Positions 8,801 through 27,665 of a stretch of 64,000 bases of DNA are shown here, in pieces (within the stretch, counting starts at the first letter, position 1; every line of letters begins with the position of its first letter). The stretch comes from Paulinella micropora (taxonomy: Eukaryota > Cercozoa > Imbricatea > Euglyphida), in contig BJOX01000212.1 in the NCBI GenBank assembly GCA_009731375.1, positions 474,137 to 538,136 on the forward strand, read 5' to 3'. The translations under genes were made by a program, and so were the position numbers. Under the pieces are notes generated by a model. It did no database searches. It saw nothing but the letters and a program-made list of their open reading frames with translations, and was not told where the DNA came from.

Positions 8801-11523
8801 CGATCATGTTTATTAGTAGAAAGCTGTGTGCGGCGGAGCGAAATTACTGCACGCGACAGAGGGAGGCGTTGGCAGTAGTATGGGCTCTCAAGAGGCTCAG
8901 AGAATACTTGTGGGGAGGACCTCTATTCACGGTTAGGACCGATCATCACAACCTTCTTTGGTTGATGAATCATGAACAAACCGGCCGTTTGGCGCGGTGG
9001 CAAGCTTTCTTGTCATGTTTCAATTTCACGATGGTCTACTTACCGGGAAAGCGAAACGTAGTCGCTGATAGCCTTTCCAGGCTAGAGTTTCAGTCGGAGG
9101 TGTCGGCTCTCGTATCATCAGTGGAGATGATGGACCTGTCCACGGACAAGGTATACGAGGTGAGCCACATAGAGGCGATGCAGATGGCAAGAGGCGTTCG
9201 TTATGACCGCACGGGTCTACGATATAGTCCTCAAGGCCCGGAGCATGGCATATGCTGTGAGGCGCATGTTCTCGAAGACGCTGAGTGGTCTTATGAGGCA
9301 TACGAGAACGCGAAGGCGAATATAAAAGAAGAGGAGGAGACGACTGAGGTCTGTACTGAACCTCCACAGGAAAATCGAAGCGAGCTTGATGAAGACCCGG
9401 AAAGGGTAGGAGTAAGGTTGGAGGACGGTACTATTCATATCGCCTCGCCTACCGCGTGGAGGCAGCAACAGGCGACGGATCCGGAGTTCAAGGAGCTCAT
9501 AACGTTATACAAGAACCCTAATGAGCTTAAAAAGACTCCACAGATCAAAGATCAGATGAAGGAGATGGCGTGGAGAGATGGGCTATTGTGGTACAAGGGC
9601 CAGCATGGCAAATTTGCATCACAGCCTGACAAATGGACTCTCTGGGTACCAGAGAAGTTGAGGCGCTTTATATATGTCGCAGCCCATAACTGCCCCTTAC
9701 TGGCACATCCGGGTCGACAAAGAACTCATTGGTTCATAGCGAGGCGATTTTGGTGGAAAGGGATGAAGGAGGAGATAGACAGGGAAGTGGACGCATGCAT
9801 CCCATGCAAAACCACAAAGACACCGCTGAAGGCGAACTTTGGCCTGATCGGTACATTCCCGTTACACGCCGGGATGTTTGAATTTTTACACATCGATCAT
9901 GTGGGACCTTTCCCCGAATCGGCAGAAGGGTACAGATACCTTCTTACCGCAATAGATCGAGCCACCAATTATGTCTGGGTTGTTCCTGTTAAGGACGCTA
10001 CAGGCAAGACAACTGCGGAGGCTCTGATCGATAGGATCGTCTCGCAGATCGGAGTGCCTAGAAAGATATGTTCTGATCGAGGTTCTGACTTTAATAATGA
10101 AGTCATCGACAGACTATCTAAGTACTACGGGATGAAATGGCAATATGTTACTGCCTATAACCCGAGAGCGAATGGCAAGATCGAGCGGGTACATAGACCT
10201 CTCAAAGCCTCGCTTAAGATGTACTGTATGAAGAAGGAGAATCAGAGAGCCTGGGTGGAGGCAGCACCTTCATTTGCCTTTGCAATGAACTGTCTACCCT
10301 CATCGGCATTAGGAGGAGCCAGGAGCTCAGTCTCGCCATATCAATTGGTTTACGGCCGAGAGCCTAATATCCCAACCTCACTTCTGCATCCAAAAGACAC
10401 TTGGGCAGATGAGGATGAGTTGTTCGGGATGAGACTAAGAGCGAAGATGGAGGCGGAACAAATAGTTGCGGCGCACAGGGAGGCGGAGCGCAGAAAGACT
10501 GACGCACAAGGAGTGCGACAAGCGCACTTAGATCAAGTCCGTTTCCAGGTTGGGGATATTGTACTCTTGTACCATCCTCAAGTCCCTAAGGGGGTTAGCT
10601 CTAAGCTGTTTACCCACTGGAAAGGACCATACCAGATCATGGAACAGATGGGACCTCTGAATTATAAGATCAGGGGTAGAGGGAAGGTGCAGATTGTGAA
10701 TGTTCGAAGGCTGATCAAATATGACCCCTTCTTACTTGAGGATGAATCCGTTGAGGAGGCGTTGAAACGGATGAAGGAGGACTTCAAAGAGGTACCGCCT
10801 ATACAGAAGGAGGATACCTTAGAGGAGGAGAATGCCTATCGGGCACCGGTCACGGAGAAGGAGGAGACCGAGAAGGAGAGTAAGGAAGACTCAAACCGCA
10901 AAAGCGCGGCGGGGACTCAGTCTAAAGCCCCCATAGTCCGCGGCGGTACGAAGGAGAAGTTCACGGAGGCGCAGAGGAGGAGAGCGCAAAACGATCTCAT
11001 CTTCGACCAACCGAGGAAGGTGGCAAGGTCGACGCGAGCGACGGATGTCCATGGAGGAGGAGGGGAGAAGGACACTAACCCGAACGCGGGTAATGTGGAC
11101 ATTCGACATGTGCGATGGAAGGAAGGAGAGGCGATTGCGGCCATCAAGTGGGTCCGAGACGCTTTTTATCTGTTGAGACCGGCAGAATCTCATGTTGCCG
11201 ATGACACTCTCTCAGATCTTTATCTCATGCGAGCTGTGGCGGTCCCGCAGTCTACACTGGCAGCACGGACATCGAAGAGATCCTTAGCAGCAAAAACGAT
11301 ACAACCGGTACTCCATTTTTGGAGAAGCATGGACCCTGTTGAGGATCCAAAAGCTAGACAATATTTACTTCTGTACAAAGACGTGAAAAATCTCGAGACA
11401 TGGGATGATACTGTTACCATTCGAGACAAAAACCACACTGCGTGGACTATTCAGTCACTGCCTAGAGGAGTGCTTGATATTCCTTTTAACTTATCTTTGG
11501 GCGCCATCCCTAACAAAACATAG
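5866..11523 (+). CDS. pol: Ty3/gypsy Pol polyprotein (copy 2, C-terminus truncated)
   Basis: An 1885-residue Ty3/gypsy Pol. Domain order: a basic N-terminus; a retropepsin-like domain (about residues 150-265) with NDTM where D-S/T-G is usual and an ILLSYDQL...VID second half; reverse transcriptase with YIDD at 804-807; RNase H (VDTDAS near 955, TDHHNL); integrase with an HHCC zinc finger (about 1271-1314), catalytic Asp in HIDHVG (~1344), Asp in SDRGSD (~1404) and Glu in KIERVH (~1440); then a GPY/F module (~1585). RT-RH-IN order is diagnostic of the Ty3/gypsy group. About 300 further residues of unknown function follow. It stops at a TAG where copy 1 has TGG, removing about 30 residues. Otherwise intact and possibly recently active. 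Confidence 0.95.
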   Translation: MPTVDEQDTNGSVPPRREGEGTQPHKPQGKHLLVHPSRANMINDANRKAKKAMEERKPKPKARSPPTKKQRTVPPPKDSIVSAIDTSTLGVPDSVQKTLEIPEAPETQEVKLAEKGGEREEDKELELRLKTLERKIHVLAASLHRPDALCYTDLFCETLQTTLKVGNDTMANINIVGQKFLNSHRTWVDKNIRKTKGTLKGVGSRTEITGIVTLIFKLKSGRVYRADLYVVPDYHGSILLSYDQLATMGAVIDCAARRVIYGVKNGEEEDINPMTATDSYEAFELSLATERKKLAFVHEATEAYVHPYVTVPEELTWTDNWETEMQAYTVTIPAWDRKSIDDLVVARNEEIICVAKQCPSLARFAEGGGADVHITNGYCYHAKVSDEKREAFVPRRKGRIPDTPADDIKTFITNFWGDVPTWPRSLTEVKKCLRTLFESNKPYTVILPYNEKAIWAQEIRDRLIDHPIPVPSRKQQLVVACRLGSREQSSAYKQKLRAQDKLKLIPQAFTCFDGFYTRKAPIQYANLIDMLVGLGHDDEPDTVTYERTGLDDLSEEDLSLEEDLAPLKEHKKMSEEDFQAAARKILEEGVGSEREKAFLKAKMEAYREIFDPPRAGGVKSDDFTAVIYKIPGAEPSPAPRRANLSIHEAKIAEENVRQLLDEDFIERSTSPIVSQPKIVPKPGGEWRLTINYARVNKVLEEERNPLPTLEEGRRVLRNAKFYSVIDLKNGFWQIPLDEKSRWLTAFVVGMEIYQWKVLPMGLKQAPGLFQKAMQKMLSGQYDDQSEDGFMRRRGQKAGEYAFCYIDDIIVYSNTMEEHIDHLSDVFRRIGAFGLKCNLKKCQLARTSVTYLGYEISHNRVSISREKREEIMSRQLPKNRTELHSFLAMAQYYSQFIPDWGATRAKLEKMIDFGDFEKWDEEALQAFNTLKDIIYKDPKDGGLVLMMPDFTKPFVVDTDASKFAIGAVLQQEDEEKKLRPIMFISRKLCAAERNYCTRQREALAVVWALKRLREYLWGGPLFTVRTDHHNLLWLMNHEQTGRLARWQAFLSCFNFTMVYLPGKRNVVADSLSRLEFQSEVSALVSSVEMMDLSTDKVYEVSHIEAMQMARGVRYDRTGLRYSPQGPEHGICCEAHVLEDAEWSYEAYENAKANIKEEEETTEVCTEPPQENRSELDEDPERVGVRLEDGTIHIASPTAWRQQQATDPEFKELITLYKNPNELKKTPQIKDQMKEMAWRDGLLWYKGQHGKFASQPDKWTLWVPEKLRRFIYVAAHNCPLLAHPGRQRTHWFIARRFWWKGMKEEIDREVDACIPCKTTKTPLKANFGLIGTFPLHAGMFEFLHIDHVGPFPESAEGYRYLLTAIDRATNYVWVVPVKDATGKTTAEALIDRIVSQIGVPRKICSDRGSDFNNEVIDRLSKYYGMKWQYVTAYNPRANGKIERVHRPLKASLKMYCMKKENQRAWVEAAPSFAFAMNCLPSSALGGARSSVSPYQLVYGREPNIPTSLLHPKDTWADEDELFGMRLRAKMEAEQIVAAHREAERRKTDAQGVRQAHLDQVRFQVGDIVLLYHPQVPKGVSSKLFTHWKGPYQIMEQMGPLNYKIRGRGKVQIVNVRRLIKYDPFLLEDESVEEALKRMKEDFKEVPPIQKEDTLEEENAYRAPVTEKEETEKESKEDSNRKSAAGTQSKAPIVRGGTKEKFTEAQRRRAQNDLIFDQPRKVARSTRATDVHGGGGEKDTNPNAGNVDIRHVRWKEGEAIAAIKWVRDAFYLLRPAESHVADDTLSDLYLMRAVAVPQSTLAARTSKRSLAAKTIQPVLHFWRSMDPVEDPKARQYLLLYKDVKNLETWDDTVTIRDKNHTAWTIQSLPRGVLDIPFNLSLGAIPNKT

Positions 11524-12664
11524 GACATTCTGGAGGAGTCGAAGTTTGACTTGACTTTTGTTGGCGGCCCGCCACCTGGCAAAGGGGTTCGCGCAAGGCG
11601 ACGAAGGCAGTAAGTGATATTTTTTTCTTTTATCACGCGTCAGACATTGAAAGCTGCATGTGGATTAATCTCATAATGCCCATGTCAGATCATTTCTTAT
11701 TAAAATTTTTTATACCATTGTTGATACTTAGTATTTTTATCGCAACATATGAGTGAGAGACTCAATCGGCAAATGGATACGACACCGTATAAGGGGATCG
11801 CTTGTGAGTTTAGCGATGGTGTTCCTGGTACGACCCTGCTTCAAGTATCCAGGGTGATGTTCTCAAAAAATATTCTCATAGTAGACATATTAAATTTTTT
11901 TCTTTGGATATACTTAATATCGTCATACCAGCACGGTCCGTCTCTACTTGTGTCGGCATATCGCATGGTCGGGCTCACTCACTCCGGCTTTGGATATAGT
12001 TATTAGGTCTGGCACCCTAGTACTATATTAAGGTAACAGATTGAATACAATTGTATGTTATTAAAAGATAATGTATTTACTGATCGGAAGTGTTTTTGGA
12101 GAAGGAGAAAAATTATAACGTTGCTTTTATTGCAATAGTAATACTATTTGTTCTTGACATACTGCCTCAGAATTAAGTTACGGGGGATACAACAAGTGTG
12201 GAAGGAGGAGTTTTTATTTACAAAAACGATGCTGGAGATTTATAGTTGACTCGTGTCTGGCGTATACGTTTTATATATCTACTGCACAGTTAATCATTGT
12301 GTTAATGTACTTAGTTGCGACACCCCGTAGCGTTTGTGCAGAAAAGAAATCAGCAATTATATGACGAAAATATTGCATATTTCCTTCAAAAAAAAACTGG
12401 AAGGGGTACTGTAGGCATCACCTCCCTGATAGCCTGTAAAAAGTACACTTTTTCTGGTGTCAGGTGCACCTAGTTTTCTTTAACATTAGTCTGTTGCCGT
12501 TTTAATATTGGTCTGATTTGACTTAATGCCATTTTAACATTGGTCTGTTGCAGTTTTCTTTTCTGCTTCACTGAGCTAATATAATGATATATCATTCTAT
12601 TTTGGTGATTTGTGTCTGGTTGTATTACAGATTTTTTATTGAGATATCTTCGGAAATTGTAACA
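11524..12664 (+). repeat. 3' end and LTR of Ty3 copy 2
   Basis: This is the counterpart of 1379-2510. It contains the residual pol codons after the premature stop (to 11613), the 3' noncoding region and the LTR ending in TGTAACA at 12664. After that, copy 1 continues into a primer-binding site while copy 2 runs into unrelated AT-rich DNA, so 12664 is the element's right boundary. Differences from copy 1 concentrate after about 12265 and mostly replace G/C by A/T. Confidence 0.8.
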
Positions 12665-13689
12665 GAATGTCTGCCTAGAACGAGACAGAATAAATATACT
12701 ATGAGCAAATATAAATATTATCCACAAGATTTTGTGTTCTCTATAATATACTAAAATTTCATCTCAAAATATCACTACTTTTTTCAAACTAACTAGTCAG
12801 CATCCAAAGAGAGTGTCGAAAAAGCTCTAGTGAAATGTACTTCAATATTCAGAATTTTCTGTAAGCTTACACCCGCAAATAACAGTTTATGTAATTTTTT
12901 TGTATGTCCTGATCTGTTGAAGAGTAGCCAGGTGAGAATTAAATCTATATCAACAATCTCTCGAAGATTCAATTAACTATATCCAGATGCAACTGAGCCT
13001 GATTACTTAGAAATAACAACATCATTTTTGCAGTGAATTTTCCAAACATAATAATAGTTTTTTCCTTTCAAAAACAATTAAAAAATTTAGTATATCGTAT
13101 AGCAATTATCACTTAAATAATTTTTTCTTAACACTTTTCTAAATTAAAAACTTCAAAAAAAATTTAAAAACATACTAATAAGTCATACATACTTTTCAAT
13201 TTTGTATTGTGGCTTAAACAAGCATTACGAAATCCTGAAAGTGCGATTTCTCCCTTCAAAAATAATAATAAAAATTTAGTATGTAGTGTAGAAATTATCA
13301 GTCAAATAACTTTTTTCTTAATCTTTTTCTAAATTAAAAATTCTAGAAAAATTTTAGAAATTTACTAATATGTCGATGTATAATTTTCGATTATTTTTTC
13401 TTTCTTACGAAATCCTGAACGTGTTATTTCCCTTACACCAGAGGTGGTGCCGGAGGCAGAGGTGTTGGCGAATATCAGAAAAGCGCATTATTCAGGCCAC
13501 CCTTGCTGATCCACCAGAAGCTGAGGGTGAATATAAACATTTATTTCTGAAATCTGCACTTGTGGGTTAAAAATGCTGGTGTGCCACCACCGGCTCGATA
13601 TTTCTGGGTTAGTTATTCTTTTCGCTTACGGTTGGAAATGATCAAAAGACTCAATGTGACTCCTGCAAACCTAAAATATCGACAGCGTA
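12665..13689. other. AT-rich noncoding flank with ~180 bp tandem repeat
   Basis: No coding sequence is recognisable. A tandem repeat with a 180 bp period occupies about 13047-13440: TTACGAAATCCTGAA recurs at 13225 and 13405, and the following AT-rich ~125 bases at 13066-13190 recur at 13252-13375 with scattered changes. This is the 5' flank of the phosphatase-like gene; its promoter must lie here but no element stands out. Confidence 0.6.
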
Positions 13690-21900
<8,211 letters not shown>

Positions 21901-21939
21901 GATAGAAAGATGGATGGATGGATGGATGGATAGATAGAC

Positions 21940-21982
<43 letters not shown>

Positions 21983-22264
21983 CAGATAGACCATTCTGGT
22001 CACGTACATACATATACATATATTACATACATACATTACATACATGCATACATACATACATACATACATACATGCATACATACATACATACATACATATG
22101 TATAATCTTTAATTATTATTGAGGGTTTTGCGGATGCAGGCATAACAAAACTGCATACGTGCGTAAGCACATGTTTTATTTTGCTCTTTCAGTTACGACC
22201 TAAGAGTCTGAGGCGAACATCCTGATCATTAAACTATCACTGCGGAACGTATTTTAATTTGAAT

Positions 22265-22296
<32 letters not shown>

Positions 22297-22308
22297 TATA
22301 TATATATG

Positions 22309-22388
<80 letters not shown>

Positions 22389-22422
22389 GCGTGGCGTGGC
22401 CTAGGTTGTAATTTTTTCTTTT

Positions 22423-22457
<35 letters not shown>

Positions 22458-22480
22458 ATTGTTGTAAGTTATTGTATTTT
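21901..22480. repeat. Microsatellites downstream of the phosphatase-like gene
   Basis: (GATA/GATG)n at 21895-21990, (CATA)n at 22005-22100, (TA)n at 22265-22385 and (GTT)n at 22423-22465. No gene seen. Confidence 0.9.
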
Positions 22481-22493
22481 TACGCATCCACAA

Positions 22494-22660
22494 TCAATTT
22501 TCAACACTTTCTTTTTCGTGCATCGACTTCAACTTGCCACTCATGCCTACGAGTGGCAGGTTTTACTGTATTGTGTCACTCTTCAATGTAGTAAAATCTT
22601 GCTTCGTAGGCATCAGTGAGAAGTCGAAGCACGAAAAGGAAAGTGTTATATAGAAATTGA
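22494..22660. repeat. Long imperfect hairpin (about 80 bp arms)
   Basis: 22494-22573 and 22582-22660 are inverted copies with a loop of about 8 bases; ATGCCTACGA pairs with TCGTAGGCAT and AACACTTTC with GAAAGTGTT. There is no coding potential. It could be a small foldback element or a transcript hairpin. Confidence 0.75.
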
Positions 22661-23687
22661 CCATTTGTGAAAAGTGTATTACAATAATGCTAGAAAATGT
22701 TTGCCGCGCCATCAGTATGATGAAACCTAGATATTAATATAAATCAGTCAATTTAGTAACGGTTTATGGAAAGAGTCAATTTAGTAACGGTTTATGGAAA
22801 GGCAAAAATTAAACTGAGTTGAGAAATTCGTATTAGCTGACTGACCTGAACTTGAAGTTGTTTTTGTCTGTGTCTCCGAGTCACGAGTCAAAGTAGGTAC
22901 TAATACAGTCACTCAAAGACTAGGCTATCAAGCCTGGCATAAACCGTAGCACTAGGTGACGCCGACTGACATTCTTTCAACTACTATATACCTCAAGTTT
23001 ACCGGCAAAAGTTGAAATAGTTCTGGATTATCATGTAGTATAAGCCTCCGCTTATTGAATAATATAATATAATATTCAATTAATGATGATTAATAATAGT
23101 CTAACACCCGCCTCAAGTTTATATCAGACTGAGCACCTTAACGACCGGCCAAAACTTTACCGTTGATAAAACACTCTTTTTGACCGGTTCATTAGATTCT
23201 CCTCTGCACGACGTTTCGACTTCACTAACTAGTTTTCGATTTCGTTCAGAAATGATTTCAAACGATCAGTTCAAAGTTCTTTTTTAGCTATTGCCATTTT
23301 CCTGTTCGTATTACCTTTTTCCCCGAATTCCCCGTGAAAACACATTTTACTGTAAATTTGTGAACAAGGGCGAAAAAAACACAATATCTAACTTGTCTTC
23401 CGTTGCCAGTCATTTTCGCCTTGAGGTTTCCCAAATCAATTTGGGGAATTTTCAAGTCCAACAACCCGACAACTATCCGTTTATGAGTGTTTACTTGACT
23501 CGCGACACTATCCGTTTGAGAACGGGAGACCTCACAATTTACGTTCAACACTCGATCGTACGTTGCACCCAAGCCTGCAATGAGTTCGAAATTATGTGAA
23601 TAAACGAAGTGACCTCTTTACTATTTACTTGTATTTCACCTGAGAGTCAGGACTCAAAGCAGCCATAGTGTTCTTATTAAGAGTTCG
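22661..23687. other. Noncoding stretch with a 28 bp tandem duplication
   Basis: AGTCAATTTAGTAACGGTTT and the following eight bases occur twice in tandem (22746-22773 and 22774-22801). Otherwise no repeats, RNA genes or convincing coding sequence were recognised. A frame of about 100 residues at 23291-23599 has no family features. Confidence 0.6.
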
Positions 23688-23849
23688 TTGTGTCTGCCTA
23701 CTGTATACAAACTCACAATTCGAATTTTTTTTTTCCATTCAAGAGAAAACTACACACACAGAGTTGGTGTGTTCTGTGCACAGATCGATTTGGAAAGACC
23801 CTCTCTTTCAGGAGTGGCTATACAACAACGTATTAGGACAGTGGTAACC

Positions 23850-26268
23850 AAAAACACATATGTCTCGACAGACCGTTCACCTGCCGTTGCATTTTTGTGT
23901 CCCTCCTCTGCCCTTATACACACTATGCAGTCCACCAACACAGTATGTGTTTGGTTTTGTCGTTTTAGGGTCACCCCCTACCTACAGAGTGGAGAACACC
24001 TCTTCCACTGCTCTCTTCAGCTACTGCTCTGCGTTCTGGCTTGCTCCTGGTACGTCTACATGTGGAAACAGTCACGACAAGACGACCCAGCATCAAAATA
24101 CAACGAGCACAAACAACGTTGTCTGGACTTATATCCCATCTTGGGCTCCCGTACAGACACTCTACGTACAGGCAAGAGGTTTCAGGAAGAAGTCAAGGCT
24201 GGCAAGACTGCTCGCCTCCATACTGACCTTTCACATATACAAACCGTGCAGTTTATTTATGATTTACTGACCAGCTACGTTGATGATGCACGAGACATTC
24301 TTCGGGAAATTCATAAGGATAAGGTTACCTGGCTGCTACAGGTCCCCCTTGCCTCAAGCCAGCCTAGACCTCCTTTGTAACCCAGATTGGACAGACGCTG
24401 AGGTCTACGCCCAGTACCTGGGACCTACTGGATCGTTGGCAGCCGCAGAGAAGCTCTGGCACGACATTGGCCCCATCATCCCCGTAGAAGCTTTTCACAA
24501 CTACTACCCAGTTACCGCTCCCACTGTCGGATTGACAAGGTCACTACCGGTCACTGCACTCCCCGGCACAACCGCTGGTGCCACATCCATTCCCTCATCG
24601 AACCAGACTGGTCCGACAACTCTGCAGTCCGCCGGACGCTCATCTGCGACTACGACCCGTCCGAGCCACCCTTCGACGTCTTCGACTCCTGGAACAGCTA
24701 CGCTGACTTCGTCAACACCGATACTACCCTCAACCCTGGCATCCGCAGTCACGCCGACACTTCGAACACCGACGTCTGATCGAACTGTTTTCGCACGCGG
24801 ATTAGCAGTCAACTATCACATCGTCAACACGCCAATTCAAGTGGCCATTATGCACGCCATCAGTAATGTTAACGAGTGGGGAGATAGAGTTACGGTCACC
24901 ATCATGGACGCCTGTTGGTACCGCTTCGTTCGCGTCACCGACTCAATCCAGCAAGTTTGGAGTTCGCTGTCCCTCATCTGGCTGCTATTCATTCGCGACC
25001 TTATCCATGGCTGTCTGGACAAACCCGACTTATACAAGTCAGCTCTCCAAACTCTCGAACTACGACGTTTGCAGAAAAACAACTCTTGGCGTACATCCAT
25101 CGGTGCATTACGTTTTACGAGACCACCCATGCAGCCGGCGTAAGCATCTGCGACGGAAACCAGATTGAGGACTTGGGCCGTATGCTCATCCCGATGGAAC
25201 GCGACCGATGGAATCAGCATTCGGACCAAGTCCTACTCACCAACGGCGTCGGCTGGCCACGTAATCTGGATGACCTCCTCCCTTGGGCCAGGACCGTCGA
25301 CCCAAATAGCATGGATGAATACCGCCTGGAGATGGAGACTCCGGTCCACACCGACATCAAAGACCCATCTAGGTACAAACGGGTCTCTGTTCGTCCAAGA
25401 CGTCAGCAGCTCCGGCAAGTAACGACTACTGAAGCGATCACCAACACTGACCGCCCAGCTTGGCAGAAACGCAAGGCGGACGCTATGGCAATGACTCAGA
25501 CTGCTCCCTTACAGACGACTCGTCAGGTCAAGCGCTTGAAGACCGACCCACCGGGTACCTCGTCGAGCCAGATTGATCGAAAACTGTTTACGGGCCTACC
25601 ATGCACCTACTGCAAGGAGCACAACAACTTCTTGAAGAAGGGCCAGCTCCCCAAACATTCGTTTGAAGAGTGCAAACTTCGTCGACAGCGTCGTCAATTT
25701 GACGAAAAGCCATCAGCGGCCGTTGCCCGCAGCACCCCGCGCGCCTTCCATATGACTACCCGGTCCGGCACACCCTCTCCGCTGGTGCCAACGCCCTCGC
25801 CTCTACGGATTGCGACTATCCAACAGTTGTCACCGGATGCGTTTGGGTTGTCAAACATCCTCTTAACCGTCCATTTATCGGCAAGACTACATGCGCTTTG
25901 GATTCAGCCTGCAACTGCAAAGGCGTTGCTCGCTTATCGTGGGTTCTACAACACGGCTTCACGATCCGGCAGCTGCCGCCTGTGGCAGCACGCTCATCCG
26001 TCGGCATCGACGCAATCCTCACCGACGGCATCGTGCGAATGCACAGTAAGACTGTGATGGCCAACCCGCGCTACTTCTTCACGATCCAACGCGCCCTCTT
26101 CGAGGAACGCGTGCACGTGGGGTGCATTACGATGTTCGAGGAAACAGAGGCTACCATGGCCATGGGTCACAAAGGGTTTCGGGTAATGCTCTTCCTGAGG
26201 GACGATTGGGCTCATTACATGATCAACAAGGGTGGGGGGTCCGAATTGCGCCAACTTTTCTACCCTGG

Positions 26269-26280
<12 letters not shown>
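23850..26280 (+). pseudogene. Decayed retroelement: Gag-like, zinc-knuckle and aspartic-protease-like segments in shifting frames
   Basis: Protein-like sequence runs in frame 3 to about 24340, frame 1 from about 24345 to 25080, frame 3 from about 25080 to 25780, and frame 2 from about 25780 to the gap. The third segment contains CTYCKEHNNF...KHSFEEC, a C-x2-C-x13-H-x4-C zinc-binding pattern like those in retroelement Gag. The last contains LDSACNC followed by LSWVLQHGFTIRQLPP and VGIDAILTDG, resembling a retropepsin D-S-G/A start with downstream strands. No reverse transcriptase was found; the N gap 26319-26440 cuts the region. The last shift is -1 with a ~280 base overlap, as in gag/pro frameshifting, but the others look like decay. 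Family unassigned. Confidence 0.5.
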
Positions 26281-26301
<21 letters not shown>

Positions 26302-26628
26302 TTTTTTTTTTTTTTTTTNNNNNNNNNNNNNNNNNNNNNNNNNNNNNNNNNNNNNNNNNNNNNNNNNNNNNNNNNNNNNNNNNNNNNNNNNNNNNNNNNN
26401 NNNNNNNNNNNNNNNNNNNNNNNNNNNNNNNNNNNNNNNNAGCAGGGGGGGGGGGGGGGTTACAATCCCCGAGCGCCACGCTACCCTCGTCGAGGATTGG
26501 CTGCAGTGGCGCAACAAGGGCGACATGGTGAAGGAGAGCGTCACCGCACGCTTTCACTGATAAGTCCTTTATCTTCATATCTAAATACATACTTACGTAT
26601 ATACACATACTTACACACACATACATAG

Positions 26629-26836
26629 GTTTCGCATGAAGGCTGCAAGAGCCCTCGAGGAAATCGACAACAATGTTAGGTTCATAGATATGGAAGGAGA
26701 AGAGTCAAACGATTACGAGCTCTCTCATGTCATGCAAGTGTCTGAGGTCCTTCAACAGGACGCACCTGTCGAGGTGGTGATGTGCGACGAAGACGAGCCC
26801 TACCGCGCGGAGGACCCAGAAGCCCCTCCAGCGGAA
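26629..26836 (+). CDS. Possible exon, acidic helical protein
   Basis: After an ACATAG acceptor, an open frame encodes MKAARALEEIDNN and DMEGEESNDYELSHVM and ends near a GTCAAC donor. The composition is protein-like, unlike the surrounding repeats. No family recognised. It may belong with the next exon. Confidence 0.35.
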
Positions 26837-26918
26837 GTCAACCGTCATCCCTCCCTCCTTGTTTTGTTTTTGCTTTTGCCTGTACTAATCTTTTGCTGTG
26901 TGTGTGTTAGGTATGTTG

Positions 26919-27329
26919 CCACCACCAGTGCCATGTGGTCGCAAGCCCCGCGGGGCAAAGAAGGCAGAAGCGAAATGCTATCATGTCTGCCATGGCTGCA
27001 AGGAGAAAATGTTTGAAGCTAGCTTGCAGCAGCGCCAGCTGGTTATTCGTAGCTCTGTGCGTGCTAGCCGCAGTCGCAGTGCAAGCTTGGAGAGAGATGA
27101 AATGAGTTCGCCTCTGCAACATTCTCCTTTAGAGCAAAACGAGCAAGAGGGTGAGGTGATTGGTGAGGTGATGGGTGAGCAAGAGCAGCCTGATGAGCCT
27201 GCCGGGGTGGTGAGAGAAAGGCCCGCTAAGCGCGCTCGTCGCAGAGAGGGGAAGAGCGGTAAGGAAGAGCGAGAGGTTGCAAGTGATGACGAACATTCCT
27301 TCGACAGCAACAGCAGCCGCATCATCTCG
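26919..27329 (+). CDS. Possible exon, Cys cluster and basic NLS-like region
   Basis: Open from an acceptor (GTGTTAG) at about 26910 and ending at a strong GTAAGT donor at 27330. It encodes a Cys cluster (CG, CYHVCHGC), a Ser/Arg segment (SVRASRSRSAS) and a basic run (PAKRARRREGK) typical of nuclear proteins. It lies upstream of the transposon-associated fragment at 27666 and may be its N-terminal exon. Function unknown. Confidence 0.4.
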
Positions 27330-27665
27330 TAAGTGTAAGTGTGCGAAAGTGTGAGTGATGTTTGAGTGATGTTTTATAAATGTTAATTCGTAATTGCTTC
27401 CTTGTCCTTAAACCGCCCAGTCGAACAGTGGGGCTGTTCCCTGGCCAACAATTTTGCTCTCGTGGTGGGTGGTGGTCGTACATGATCACCACCTACGGCA
27501 GGAGTTACNNNNNNNNNNAAAAAAAAAAAAAAAAAAAAAAAGGCAATTAATTAGTGTTAAGTTTTTGTTCCTTCCAACCTGCCGTATTGACAGTATTAAT
27601 TAAAGTCACATGAATTCAACAACTTGAAGTGACAGTGTTAATTAATTAATAATAATTTTTCTTTA

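Larger units (their letters stand above)
2053..12664 (+). mobile_element. Ty3/gypsy LTR retrotransposon, copy 2 (tandem with copy 1)
   Basis: One full element (LTR, primer-binding site, gag, pol, LTR; about 10.1 kb repeat period) preceded by the 3' part of a second one, sharing a single LTR between them. Such head-to-tail arrays are known products of LTR-LTR recombination or integration next to an existing copy. No target-site duplication can be checked because the left end of the array is outside the window. The left coordinate is the favoured but unproven LTR start. Confidence 0.85.

Noticed and set aside
23291-23599. About 100-codon frame
   Set aside because: Open on both strands with no recognisable family or composition signal.
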